A stretch of DNA of 64,000 nt from Mixophyes australis (Eukaryota > Chordata > Amphibia > Anura > Limnodynastidae). The notes beneath the pieces were generated by a model. It was not told the DNA's origin. It searched no databases and was given only the letters and a program-made list of their open reading frames with translations. The translations under genes were made by a program, and so were the position numbers. Shown piece by piece: positions 9,457 through 20,333 of this stretch (positions are counted from its first letter, which is position 1; each line of letters begins with the position of its first letter). Location of the stretch: contig JAVHZZ010000073.1 in assembly GCA_036250195.1 (NCBI GenBank), positions 310,001 through 374,000 on the forward strand, written 5' to 3'.

Positions 9457-11488
9457 AAGGAGAAGTCTCTTCCCCACACGGCCCCTCCTCAAACAACAAT
9501 AACCTGACAACAGTTGCTAACTTTTCTCTGATATTCCCCATGACACGTATTACATGATCTTTTCCCTGACAGGCCTCCTGCCCACAATCGTGTCTCACTG
9601 CTGCCCACCAGCTTTTACCTCACAGGCCCCGCTGCCTCAATCCTGACACCTCTCTTACTTCAAAATGAAAGAGGCGCCTTTTATTTGAAAGAGGAGTAGA
9701 TCCTTAGCAGTGAATGAGATAATAATACAGAGATCATTGTTGCCATAGATGTTGGGGTTTTCTTTTTTTAACTGTATCTAGTCAGAGTTTAGTTAGATGA
9801 TATCATTACAGGCCATTAATATAATTGCTTTTGTCACAAACTGTACATAAGACACCTCAATTATCTCACAAAAATAACAATACATCCAGATTTCTATGCA
9901 CTGTTTTTAGGTGGCATACTTCAGCCTTCTCACTTATCCATAACTTTAAGTTTTGGTATATTTCAGGCATTAATTGGGGATACCAGGAACCACTGTAGTA
10001 TATTGTAGGGAACAGGCGAAAGGGCCATTTAAGACATCCTAGAAGTTCACCGACACTCCTCCTGCTCTATACTCTTCTCTCCTGTTAGGCCTTCAGTTTA
10101 GTTTAAGTGCCCCCCCCCCCCCCCTTCACAATGCTGGGTTCCTCTGCGGGACCTAGGTATAGACGCTACAGATGTTCCCAGGTAGTGATTGCAGGAATGG
10201 CCGTCACTGCTTCACAGTGCTCTGTAGTGCACAGTGCTGGAAGATAGGTATAGGTTTAGCAAGTTGGAATGGCTACTTGTTAGTGTTGGGGCAGCTTCAT
10301 GTTTCCTTAAGGGGCCTGGGTCAGGTGGGGGTTACTGGGTATATATAAGCCCCCACTGGGCACTGGATGTGTGGACGGTGAGTCCTTTTGTACAGCTACA
10401 AATGCATTTTTTCTTGTACTACAAAGCAATTTTTGTTACATACCATCCAGACTGCTGCAACCTCCATCTTGCTGTAATGATATCTTGGTCCCCTACAGTC
10501 CATTCAAATAGTCGCTGCAGGAATAACCTCCCTACTCTCCATCATTAATTACTGTTCTGGTACTGAAATCATCTTGTTTTCCATTTTAATTATCTTTTCA
10601 TTGCAAAAGTATTTAGAGCTGGCCAATCCATTTCCACCTGTTATATCTATTATCACAATCTGTACGTACCCACCCTCTGTTCACGTTGGCGCTTTATTTT
10701 TCCTAGGTTACCTCTGCTCTCAGGACTGCGACTCTTCTTGAATGCTGCCCCTGGAAATCTTCACAGAATGTCTGTCTGTCATGTATGGTCTCTAACTGCA
10801 GGACCCTGCTGAAAGCTCATCTGTTTACCGGACAGTTCACATAGTGCTTGTGACTTACTTCTCCCAGAGCTGCGCTCCAGAGGGTAAAAGGACACGTTCT
10901 GGTGCGGACTCTTATGTGTTTTCTTCTTTAAAGTATCCGTTCATCAAGCGATATTAACGAAGGAGTACACAAGAAACATAATAAAAACAGTTTAATTATT
11001 TTATTTCTACTCCTGAACTTCATGTTATTATCCCACCTGATGAATTTAACGCGAAGAGTGATAGTTGTGTTGTCACTTGTTATGATGAGGACCAGCAAGT
11101 GGAATATATAACCTGATATTGTAAATGGACGTTATCAGACATTTGTGTGCGCTGTTACATACTACAGACAGCTGAGCTTTGTAATATATATTTGAATATT
11201 TTGTAACCAATACATAATGTGATGTAAACAACCTACTGAAAGCAGATTTTTTTTTTTTGTATATTTGAGAGTGAAGAGTTGTTATAAAGAAGTTATTTCT
11301 TACACCATTAATATTACAGCATCTTTATTATTTTGCCTGCTATACTTTCTCCAAAACATCTCAATCTTTAGTATATCAAGTCTGTATTTTACCTGTAATT
11401 TCTATGCCAACCAAGGTTCCCCCCCAGCAGTGGAGGACCCAGGAGGGGGTGAGTGATCCAGGGGCTTGCGGGACCACCACACTCATTG
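9457..11488. other. No gene recognised
   Basis: Mixed AT-rich sequence with a poly-C run of about 17 at 10110-10126. Short open frames, the longest about 104 codons near 10234, show no domain, signal or splice context. Weak LINE-like C-terminal echoes near 10700-10840 are too decayed to call. Confidence 0.5.
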
Positions 11489-11709
11489 GGGTATATTTAC
11501 TAAACTGTGGGTTTGAAAAGGTGGAGATGTTTGAAAGTAACACGGCCTGTGCACTATTACTGTTACTACGGTAATACTGCACATTATTACCGCTAGTGCG
11601 GTAAGTTTTAACGCTGTTTGTTTTGCTCAGGGAGCAGCGAGCAGACGTCCGGGTTCAAATTACTGTTATCAACGGTGATAGTGCAGAAGCCGATTGAATT
11701 CCCCCCTAG
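11489..11709. mobile_element. MITE remnants
   Basis: GGGGTATATTTACTAAACTG and GGGTTTGAAAAGGTGGAGATG match one arm style of the palindromic MITE at 63492-63669. The segment ends GCCGATTGAATTCCCCCC, typical of another frog MITE terminus. The central arms are missing, so it is truncated or chimeric. Confidence 0.45.
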
Positions 11710-11950
11710 GATGATCTTGTTGTTAGATGTGTACACATTCATATGAATTGTTAACGAGTAACCACAAGAGAAATTAGCTCTTAAAAGTTTGTCCTCGTAT
11801 GTACATTTTATCAAAATAAAAAATAAATGGCTAAACTAATGTTATTATTTTGTTAGGGTGACTTGGAACCAAATTCAAGACACGCTGCCCACATTATACT
11901 ATCATGTTACTTTGTACTGATACTACCTCAGTGATATAAGACAGTAGTAG

Positions 11951-12158
11951 ACTTACAATATTTCAATCTTGAATCAATATAAGCCAATATGTATACATGG
12001 ATATCCTCCTGGAATCTTGTCCTCTTACTGGATCTCCTTTATGATAGGTGCTCAAAAGACAAGTGACAACTGACCTGACAAGGCACCAAAGAAGCATAAA
12101 AGCAATGTATAATACAAATATTGGCTTATATTGATTCAAGGTTGAAATCTTGTAAGTG
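11951..12158. mobile_element. Foldback MITE with arms of about 41 bp
   Basis: ACTTACAATATTTCAATCTT plus GAATCAATATAAGCCAATAT at the left is inverted at the right as ATATTGGCTTATATTGATTC plus AAGGTTGAAATCTTGTAAGT, with about three mismatches. The duplicated copy at 22310-22522 has lost the outer part of the left arm, where a TIR element abuts it. Confidence 0.75.
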
Positions 12159-12559
12159 TATATCCAATAGGGGATTGAGAACACCCATCACGTGGTGTTT
12201 TTGTCGTAATTATCAACCCCCACTGGATCCTTGGGATATTTAGTGGTTTTCTGTGTAACCACATATTATATGTTACGCTATGATATGATTTTTTCTTTTC
12301 ACTTTTTTTTATGTGACCATAATCGTGGTGAATGCCAGAAATCTGAAAGTTACTTTGATCACTGCAAGCTTCTGGAATTTGTGGAAGACATACATCAAGA
12401 TGGAAAGAATATATATATATATATTATTTCACAGTTGACTCTTTAAAACTGTTATTTTAGCACATTGTGTGTGTGTGTGTGAGAACAGAGGCTGCTTTCA
12501 GTTGGCCTGCGCAAATATACCAATCTTTTTATTGTATTATAATCAACAATTGTCTGAGA

Positions 12560-12900
12560 CGCAAGAGGAACCAAGTATGACAGCCAGCATCCTGCTGCAC
12601 AGCGGATCAGTAAAGCCATGACAGCTATGTTATCACTGGATGTGAGTCCAATTTCCCCATCAATGCATCAGGTTTTAACCAATTAGTTTAGATCATGTGT
12701 CCACGTTACCAAATTCCATCACAATCCCATTTCTTCTTAACAGCAATTGCTGTATTGTGAGGTTAAACAAAAAGCCATTCAGTCCCTAGAAAATGCCATT
12801 GTACCGACTGTCCACTTAGCTACAGATATGTGACAAGCGGTACTGGTCAAACAAAAGACTATATAACCGTGACAGCCCACTGGGTTGGTGTATCGCCTTC
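12560..12900 (+). pseudogene. Ancient hAT transposase fragment (copy A)
   Basis: A decayed reading follows the hAT-1 transposase of 29495-32488 from its ARGSKYDSSHP segment to the DDE start. Recognisable pieces are KYDSQHPAAQRISKAMTAML, SLENAIVPTVHLATDM and a broken TVTAHWVG. One base is missing after ATGTG (the TDMW motif), and in-frame stops occur at several places. It is a related but older family, duplicated with its host segment. Confidence 0.8.
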
Positions 12901-13009
12901 AAGTGCAGCAGCAGCAGCAGCATCATCATCACCATCATCCCTCCAGCATAATACACAGTGTCAGGTCATTCACCGCACCCTGCCATATAGCTGCTCACTA
13001 GGACAGATG

Positions 13010-13120
13010 TGATGCTGCCCCTCACACACAATTACCTTCACAGACAAACATTTAGATTGTAAAAGCAACATATATATATATATATATACATTTTGTTTGT
13101 GGGGGGAGGGGGGGGGGGTG
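13010..13120. repeat. (TA)n microsatellite and G-run
   Basis: TATATATATA at about 13070-13087 and a GGGGGGAGGGGGGGGGG run at about 13100-13117. The B-copy equivalent at 23436-23500 differs in length, as expected for slippage. Confidence 0.8.
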
Positions 13121-13719
13121 CTGCTCACAATTAAACAGTTCCCTATTTTTCCCCACTAAATATTTCAGATGTCGCTGTTACTGCCCCTGGCACTACTGTC
13201 ATCAGATTTAAACATCTTTGATTTTAAAAGCAAGAAAGAATAGTTTTTGTTAACTCTTAAATAGTTTAATAATATACCCACCTGCTATCACTTCTAAATG
13301 GCAGCTGAGAACAGGAAGGACGGCTATACATTGAAGATATCGATCCAATACTCACGAGATCTGACATTTTACATGAAATGACATTTTGCCTCATTTTCAG
13401 ATCGGAATTTGGAGCAAGACGCCGAGTCATGTCTCAATTCGACTCTGTACCCTTAAATTCCTGTCTATCTAATTCTATCTCCGTACCGCTCATCTCTAGT
13501 GAAACATAAAAAAACAAAATGTGGGGGAAAAGTAAAAATTCTTCTTGTTTCACACACAACAATGGGAAATACCCCACTAAGTAGTCTTATGCCAATATAT
13601 AGATAGTTTTTTATAACATAACCATTCAGGTCATGGTTTCACCTCCCCATGATTCACACAGTTCATCCATGTTACACATATGTACATAACTAAGACATAG
13701 GGCTGTCATACATATGGCC

Positions 13720-13875
13720 ATTTACAGTTACACAGCTCTCAACCAATGGCTGATCAGGGATTACTGGGCACTGAGCTACCTGGGTTGGTGATGTCACAGA
13801 ATTCTCTTCAATCTGATTGGTTGGAAACAGCTGTTTACACTTGAATCTCAAACAGAGCGTCAGTTATCTCCACAG
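13720..13875 (+). promoter_or_regulatory. Candidate promoter and noncoding exon, copy 1 of 3
   Basis: It contains GGTGATGTCACAGAA (CRE-like) and TCTGATTGGTTGG (inverted CCAAT box), then ATCTCCACAG followed by a GTAATG donor at 13876. The same block recurs at about 14590-14744 and 24105-24260. It may be the start of the unrecognised gene whose coding exons begin at 17428. Confidence 0.4.
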
Positions 13876-14589
13876 GTAATGTAACAAGACTGGGACGGGG
13901 ATTATATTATAAATGGGATATATTCAGGGGGTGAGAATAATTTACAGTCTGTGTATTCCTGGTTTACCCATCTCTAAGCCCTGTGTTAATGGCTTTAACC
14001 TGGTAACAATATTTACAGTACAGTATAAGTATAAAAACTTGGACCTGATTTTAAACCCAAATACATGTAAAAATCCAATTAAAAAGTAATGTGGAAAATA
14101 GATACTTGAGTAATGTCAAATACTTTACATGAAGCATATCTTCATGTAGCTACTTCTGCCATTGATTTAATTTCCTATGACAGTAATTAACAAGCTTAGT
14201 GGGAAACAGTCACTATAATATTTTTACAAGAACTATATTTAATGCTGCAGTTTACATTAGAACGTTACACATGAGAACGTTTGATTTTGGCACACTGGGT
14301 AAGCACTTGCTAAGGTGATTATTTTAGTCTGGTGTAAGGTCCTAATGCAGGTTACCCATAGACTGGTCATTAGGATACCTCCTACCTGCCATCAGAGACG
14401 TTAAGAGGTACAGAATTCAAGATAACTGGGGGAGATTACTTTGTGATTTGCCTATGAGTAGTGACTAACGAGATTGTGTCTGACCTAACAGATTGGCAGA
14501 TTCACAAGTAATTCCCCATGATTCACACAGTTCATCCATGTTACACATATGTACATAACTAAGACATAGGGCTGTCATACATTTGGCCA

Positions 14590-14744
14590 TTTACAGTTAT
14601 ACGGCTCTCAACCAATGGCTGATCAGGGATTACTGGGCACTGAGCTACCTGGGTTGGTGATGTCACAGAATTCTCTTCAATCTGATTGGTTGGAAACAGC
14701 TGTTTACACTTGAATCTCAAACAGAGCGTCAGTCATCTCCACAG
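14590..14744 (+). promoter_or_regulatory. Candidate promoter and noncoding exon, copy 2 of 3
   Basis: Direct repeat of the block ending at 13875, with the same CRE-like, inverted CCAAT and GTAATG donor (14745). It is nearer to the coding exons and is the copy whose downstream context matches segmental copy B. Confidence 0.4.
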
Positions 14745-14996
14745 GTAATGTAACAAGACTGGGACGGGGATTATATTATAAATGGGATATATTCAGGGGG
14801 TGAGAATAATTTACAGTCTGTGTATTCCTGGTTTACCCATCTCTAAGCCCTGTGTTAATGGCTTTAGCCTGGTAACAATATTTACAGTACAGTATAAGTA
14901 TGAAAACTTGGACCTGATTTTAAACCCAAATATCTCTAAGAATTTGAAGGTGAACACAAAGGGGAACATTTTCTAAAATGGTTTTACAGAAAATGT

Positions 14997-14997
<1 letters not shown>

Positions 14998-15037
<40 letters not shown>

Positions 15038-15040
15038 TAT
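14998..15040. repeat. (TTA)n microsatellite
   Basis: About 13 TTA units. The B copy at 24519-24556 is shorter and interrupted by ATAATTA. Confidence 0.9.
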
Positions 15041-15645
15041 TTTTAAGGCCAAATGTGCTTTACAGATTAGTGAGTAAAACATGTCATACATAAAACAGCT
15101 ACATACAATATAGATAAAATAAATGCTAATATAAAAACCAAGGGTAGGGAGAACCCTTCTCCTGAGAGAGCTACAATCTAATTATAGCAATAAAAGTGCA
15201 GCAAATAATGTATAAGCCAAAAATGCCCCATAGCTAATAAAAAATGCCCCAGTTAGTGCCTTGTGCATTTCCTACACCAGGTCTGACGTTCTATGGGCCC
15301 TAGTGATAGTCTCCAGCCCTTTATTCAGGTAAGCCCACTTGTGGGGTCACAGGGGGAGCAGCAGAGTAACCTGTATATAATAAAAGAGTGAATCTACAGG
15401 ACTGTAATGGTGCCCATGTGCATTAGCCCCAATGTGAACTAAACTAATCCAGAACTAACATAATGATTTTAGTCCATCTTGAGCCCCCCGTGATAGAGAA
15501 CCAAAGATGGATGGAGAGAAAGGGGGTGAGTGGAAAGTAACAGAGATTAGAAAGGATGAGAAAGTAATGGGGTGAGGGGAGAAGGATGAGCGAGGGGAGA
15601 CAAGACAAGGTTGGGGGTAAAGTGTAGAATACATTTAAACACAGT

Positions 15646-15940
15646 GGGCCTGATTCATTAAGGAGAACAAAGCAAAAAGGACTATATTTGATCCAAGACA
15701 AAACCAGGTTAAAATGTAAGGGGTGCAAATGAGTTTATTATTTTGCATATAAGTTAAATACTGGCTGTTTTTCCATGTAGCAAACAAATACTTGATAGCT
15801 TTATTTTTACACTGAATTTTAAAGTTGACCTAGGACATGCCCTACCCCTAAATTTACCTCCCTCTCCAATGCAACATGGTTTTGCCAAGGTGCAAAGTTA
15901 CTCATTTATTTTGCTTTTCTTTCCTTAATGAATTAGACCC
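15646..15940. mobile_element. MITE with GGGCCTGATTCATTAAGGA inverted termini (copy A)
   Basis: The left end GGGCCTGATTCATTAAGGA and right end TCCTTAATGAATTAGACCC are imperfect inverted repeats, flanked by AGT on both sides. The internal phrase AAATACTGGCTGTTTTT recurs in the other members at 18000-18298, 25163-25457 and the one split by hAT-2. It is non-coding. Confidence 0.8.
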
Positions 15941-16346
15941 AGTACCTTTGGGACACATTTTTTGAGACCTGCTTTTAGTAACTTTTTATATTAAATAATG
16001 AAGAGCTCTGAAAGTAACCATGTTTTGAATAATTTTCCTAACAACAGATTGATCGCTAAGTCTTACAAGAGCCACAACAATGAGTGAAGACAAGCCTGTC
16101 ATCCGCAGTTCTTCCAGATGTAAGAAAAATATAAATGTGTTCATTAGGGCGGGGAACCCAGTGGTAATATCAAACAAGAATTTAATACGGACATTTAGGG
16201 CACCCAGTGGTACACCCAGCACCCCCCATCCCCCATCTTTCATGTAAGTCCGATGTAACTTGTTGAGTCCTGAAGCCGCTGTCAGCATGTTCTGTTACAG
16301 ACAGATAGCGCTCACCTTCCGGTCCTGCCCTGGTCTCTGGCTGTAG

Positions 16347-16368
16347 GAGAGCAAACTGCCAGTAAGGG
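16347..16368 (+). CDS. Possible 22-nt microexon of the unrecognised gene
   Basis: CTCTGGCTGTAG is followed by 22 nt (ESKLPVR plus one base) and GTAAGAG. Its final base would join the two bases opening the 17428 exon as a Val codon, so phase agrees. The evidence is splice signals only; it could be chance. Confidence 0.25.
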
Positions 16369-16644
16369 GTAAGAGAAGAACTGCTTCGGGCCCTGACAGG
16401 AGAGTTTGCAGGGTAGTTTGTTTTCTATGATTGTCAGCAAATTATGGCTCCATTTGTGTGTTTATTAACAGATTATGGCCCCGTTTTCTATGACTGATGC
16501 TATAATCCGGTGACAATTTTTAAGGTTATCACTAAATATTATATGGGAGCTGCTTTACATATATAAAATAGCAGATTTCCTCCAACTGGATATGGGCTTT
16601 TTCTGGTAAGATATATTTTGGTTCCTCCCTATATCATGTTTGCG

Positions 16645-17060
16645 CCAATGCCTCTCAGTATGTGTTTTTTCCTTGTTTATGGTATAGTTTCACCACAATT
16701 GATAAGCAGTATGGTAGTTACCTCCCAAATGTCCCAATTTCAGCAGAAGAGTCCCGAATTTAGGGCTCTGTCCACTATCCTGCCCGGGGACATATTTGTC
16801 CAGCTTGTGGGAATGTTGGGATAAGGGCGATAGCTAATGACCACGCCCTCACTGTGCCTTGACCACGCCCCATCAAGATGTGGTCATGTTTGTCTACTTT
16901 GTATGTCCCTGTATTTTGTATACTCTGTTTTTCCCAATACCTGTTCTGCCGATCACTGTGTTATATTACATATCAACTACGATAGTAATAATAATTAATG
17001 GGACTCATGTACTAGCCAAGGTCCACGGTTATGCCGCGGTAGCTAGCTTTTCCATGTAGA
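16645..17060. mobile_element. 416-bp block present in copy A only, containing MITE fragment
   Basis: Copy B reads straight from TGTTTGCG to TCAGTTATGG. The extra block holds ACCTCCCAAATGTCCCAATT and GGGAATGTTGGGATA, the halves of a common frog MITE (about 16716-16823). It is either an insertion in A or a deletion in B; no clean target duplication was seen. Confidence 0.7.
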
Positions 17061-17427
17061 TCAGTTATGGACTCTCTATCGGCATAGGCCACATTCTAAT
17101 CGGAAAATTTCACAGAAGCGATGTTCAAATTGAAAGTCCCTTATCCCACCTGAGTGTCAGACGGTGCAGACTGGATCTACACACAAGAGGGAGCTATTGC
17201 ACACAAAGGAACGCACATAAGAGACAACTGGGGAGGAACTAAGGGTGAAAGGCACAAAACAGGGATAATGAACAAACACATGGATGAAGATCAGACACAT
17301 AAGGAACATGTTTAACAGATTTTATATTGCTAATACCATGGGGTAAATTAATGATAATTTATAGTAAAACAAAGTCACCCATCATTGAGAATATATTAGC
17401 TGATAATGAATATTTTTGTCTCCCCAG

Positions 17428-17519
17428 TGCCAGAAGCTGTAATGGAGACCCTCGTTGGAGATCCCAATGACACCTCCCGGAGGAATAAGGAAAACATCGC
17501 TGGACATTCCATCGCTGAG
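17428..17519 (+). CDS. Coding exon of unrecognised gene, KEN-box-bearing (copy A)
   Basis: 92 nt between acceptor TTTTTGTCTCCCCAG and donor GAG/GTAAAATG. After two bases of a split codon it reads PEAVMETLVGDPNDTSRR then NKENIAGHSIAE with no stop, and ends in phase 0. The next exon candidates (18943, 19670, 19933) are all phase 0. NKEN would be a KEN-box degron if the protein is cell-cycle regulated, but a single three-residue match proves nothing. I do not recognise the family. The copy-B exon (26529-26620) differs by Arg to Pro and Glu to Lys. Confidence 0.55.
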
Positions 17520-17857
17520 GTAAAATGTCTTGTCTACTATATTATATATGGAAGATCGTTGTTCAATTCTAAATTGAGGCACAGGTTAAGCTTCAACACA
17601 TGTGACAATGCGCTTATGTTGTAATATTGTTACATTTTAGTTATAGTAATATTCAGTCTTTATTCCATGCCTCCCAACTTTTGCAATCCCCGAATCAAAA
17701 CAAAACACAGTTTGCAGCAGTGCGTCCATAAATGGAGGTGTGGTCACATCACAATGGGTGCGTGGCCACACCCTCATGGGCACCCTTTACCATCCTCGCC
17801 TAACAACGCCAAAGATTTTAGTCTCTTCTATGTATAAAGATGTACATGTAATATTAT

Positions 17858-18615
17858 GGGCCAGATTCATGTTCAGACTTATCTTGCGTGAAATAGACCT
17901 GCGCTTGCTCCAAAACGGACTTTACTCCAATTAACGCAATTGCATGTAATTCATGTCCAAAGCAAATGACACTTACGACTGCCTACAACACATAAGGGAA
18001 CAATGGTGGCAAGGTTTTTCTCCTGGACAAAACCATGTTACAATGCAAGGGGTGAAAATAGGGTTATTATTTAGCACATAAGATAAATACTGGCTGTTTT
18101 TCATGTAACACACAAATACTTGATAGCTTTAATTTTACACTGAAATTTAAAGTTGATCTAGGACATGCCCAACCCCAACTATAAATCTACCATGACATTT
18201 TAAATTTGCCTCCCACTCCAAGGCAACATGGTTTTGCCAAGATGCAATGTTACTCCTTTTTTTACTTATTTTCTTTTCCTTAACGAATCAGGCCCATTGT
18301 ATGTACAATATGCATTAAGGAGATCTTGATTTATGTATTTAATGTAAAAAAAATATAAATATGATTATACTGTTTAGAGTTGTTCATCATTTTTTTTCTA
18401 GGCTTTATTTAAATACCTTATATTGCACATACGCTTGTGTGTATACTGCGCTGTGCTCTGTTAATGTACAACATGTAACGTTTAGGCAGATTGCACTTAC
18501 ACCCAGATTCAAACTGAAACACATCTTGATGTCCGCTTGGATTTGAATATGGGTTCCGTGATCTTTTCTTAAGAGCAAGTTAGGTGCAAGTTGCGTTCGG
18601 ACTTGAATCAGGCCC
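17858..18615. mobile_element. Composite MITE (copy A)
   Basis: The outer termini are GGGCCAGATTCATGTTCAGA and GTTCGGACTTGAATCAGGCCC (imperfect inverted repeats) with TAT on both sides, a possible 3-bp target duplication. Inside, about 18000-18298 is a left-truncated member of the 15646-15940 MITE family, ending CCTTAACGAATCAGGCCC. B copy: 26965-27722. Confidence 0.75.
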
Positions 18616-18942
18616 TATATGAGCCTCTTCTTCAAGGTTCTCATGTTTCCCTAACATGATCCTCACCAGGTAGTGGTCCAGGTACCAGTTATTCCCACCA
18701 ATGGTTCTTTAACATCCATCTTGCAAAGAGCCTGTGGTATGAATCAGCAGTCATTTTTATATCAGTATCATGTAAATTTCATCACTTAAATTCAAAGTTG
18801 AAATGTATTAATAGTCTCTAGTAACCTCTGTCCTTGTTATTCCAATTCACTGGCTTTCCTTTGTATTGAGAGTCATTCATTTGTTTCCCTCCTACAGTAT
18901 GTTTGTAATGACATTTACTTTTTATTTTCCCGGTTGTCTTAG

Positions 18943-19002
18943 GAGAGTGTATCAAGCCCGAAGTCACCACCACAGGGATTTTATGTGGGCTCCAGCTCGG
19001 AG
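18943..19002 (+). CDS. 60-nt phase-0 exon 1 of a tandem set (unrecognised gene)
   Basis: The acceptor is CCCGGTTGTCTTAG; the exon reads ESVSSPKSPPQGFYVGSSSE; the donor is GAG/GTATTTTC. It is exactly 20 codons and phase 0 at both ends, so it can be added or skipped without changing the frame. It is followed by an intron block repeated after exons 19670-19729 and 19933-19992. It contains SSPKSPP proline-directed phosphorylation-type sites (inference). Confidence 0.55.
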
Positions 19003-19669
19003 GTATTTTCTACATATATAACTTTCTAAAGATATAAGTCTTTCCATCAGTGGACTCTTCATTTTATATTTACTTATTTTACACCAATGGTGTATGGTTG
19101 AGGTTGAAGCCATAGGTCCTGGTGGTGATGTGATGGTGGGTGGTCTACAGCAACATTAAACTGTGTGGTGTGGTAAGACAAAAAATGAAATCCAGTCCCC
19201 TGGATAAGTGTAATTAAAATGATTGCCCCCTTGTTGTTCATAATTAATCCCTAAATGATATTAATTATTATTAGTGCCCCCTTGATGATTATAAATTATA
19301 ATAGTGCCCCCTTAATGATATAATTATTTTAGGGTTTCTCTCTTTTTTCGTCTCTCTTGTGTCCAGCACCTGTTCACGCAGTGTGTGCAGGGAGGCCCCT
19401 GGACGTGACGTAATAACGCTGTCATACTTAGGGGAGCCGGGGGCCCCTGCATACAGTCACATCTGGGACTAGGTGCTGCTGGCAATTAAGATGGCAATTT
19501 TTAAAGGAGAACCCCGGCGTGATCTGTGTATCTGCTAAAATGTAACATTCTCAACTTGTATAAGTTAATGGTAGATGCAACTTATTTAGGAAATAGGACA
19601 GACTGTATAGGCGAGCATCACATATCTGGGGTTAACCATATTTACTTTTTATGTTCCCGGTTGTCTTAG

Positions 19670-19729
19670 GAGAGTGTATCAAGACCGCAGTCACCACCGC
19701 GGGTATTTTATATGGGCTCCAGCTCGGAG
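19670..19729 (+). CDS. 60-nt phase-0 exon 2 of a tandem set
   Basis: Same acceptor and donor as the exon at 18943. It reads ESVSRPQSPPRVFYMGSSSE. Relative to its neighbour the substitutions are spread over the exon, but the frame, length and splice sites are kept, which suggests selection on coding capacity. Flanking intron sequence (ACATATATAACTTTCTAAAG) is also duplicated. Confidence 0.55.
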
Positions 19730-19932
19730 GTATTTTCTACATATATAACTTTCTAAAGATATAAGTCTTCCCATCAGCGGACTCTTCATTTTATATTTAT
19801 TTATTTTACACCAATGGTATATGTTTGAGGTTGAAGCCATGTGTTGAGAGACTTTCATTTTTAAAACCCATATACTTCCTCCTACAATATGTTTGTAATG
19901 ACAATTACTTTTACTGCCCCCGGTTGTCTTAG

Positions 19933-19992
19933 GAAGATGTACCAAGCGCCGGATCAGCACCTCCAGGAGTACATTTGGATTCCAGCTTGCGA
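19933..19992 (+). CDS. 60-nt phase-0 exon 3 of a tandem set
   Basis: The acceptor GGTTGTCTTAG is shared with exons 1 and 2; the donor is a consensus GTAAGTA. It reads EDVPSAGSAPPGVHLDSSLR, again 20 codons with no stop. It is the most diverged of the three yet has the best donor. No further exon was found before the TIR element at 20334, so the gene's 3' end is missing or farther away. Confidence 0.55.
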
Positions 19993-20333
19993 GTAAGTAT
20001 TGTCTAGGTATACAGCTTTCTAAACATATAAATCTTCCCATCAGCGGACTCTTCCCAGATTGAATATGGTTGAGGTTGATGGGGCATGTTAGCGGTGGGT
20101 GGTCTACACCAACAGCGAGCTGGGTGGAGGGCTGGAGCAAAGATGAAATCCAGTACTTCTAAGGTACCAGATGCAAACATCCGATCTCTATTATCTGTCT
20201 GCTAATATGGGTCATTTCTATATCTGACCTTGAGAAAACTATCCTGTTCAGTCGTCACAATGACCGAAATATACTGTCTCCCGTTTTCTTTCTTGTCCTG
20301 GATTCATAGAACTCCCTTCCACTTACTTGTATA

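Larger units (their letters stand above)
11966..18812. repeat. Segmental duplication, left copy (A)
   Basis: It is nearly identical to 22310-27919 in the same orientation. Copy A has two blocks that B lacks. One is about 860 bp, a second 417-bp promoter-like block (13649-14064 against 14513-14930) plus its spacer; the other is 16645-17060. B's right edge coincides with the start of a hAT transposon. Confidence 0.95.

Noticed and set aside
10234..10548. 104-codon plus-strand frame
   Set aside because: No homology or domain that I recognise, no splice or promoter context, and length within chance for AT-moderate DNA.
19691..20140. 149-codon minus-strand frame over the 60-nt exons
   Set aside because: It is antisense to repeated intron-exon blocks and repeats its own sequence because of the duplication. 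The plus-strand splice structure is better supported.
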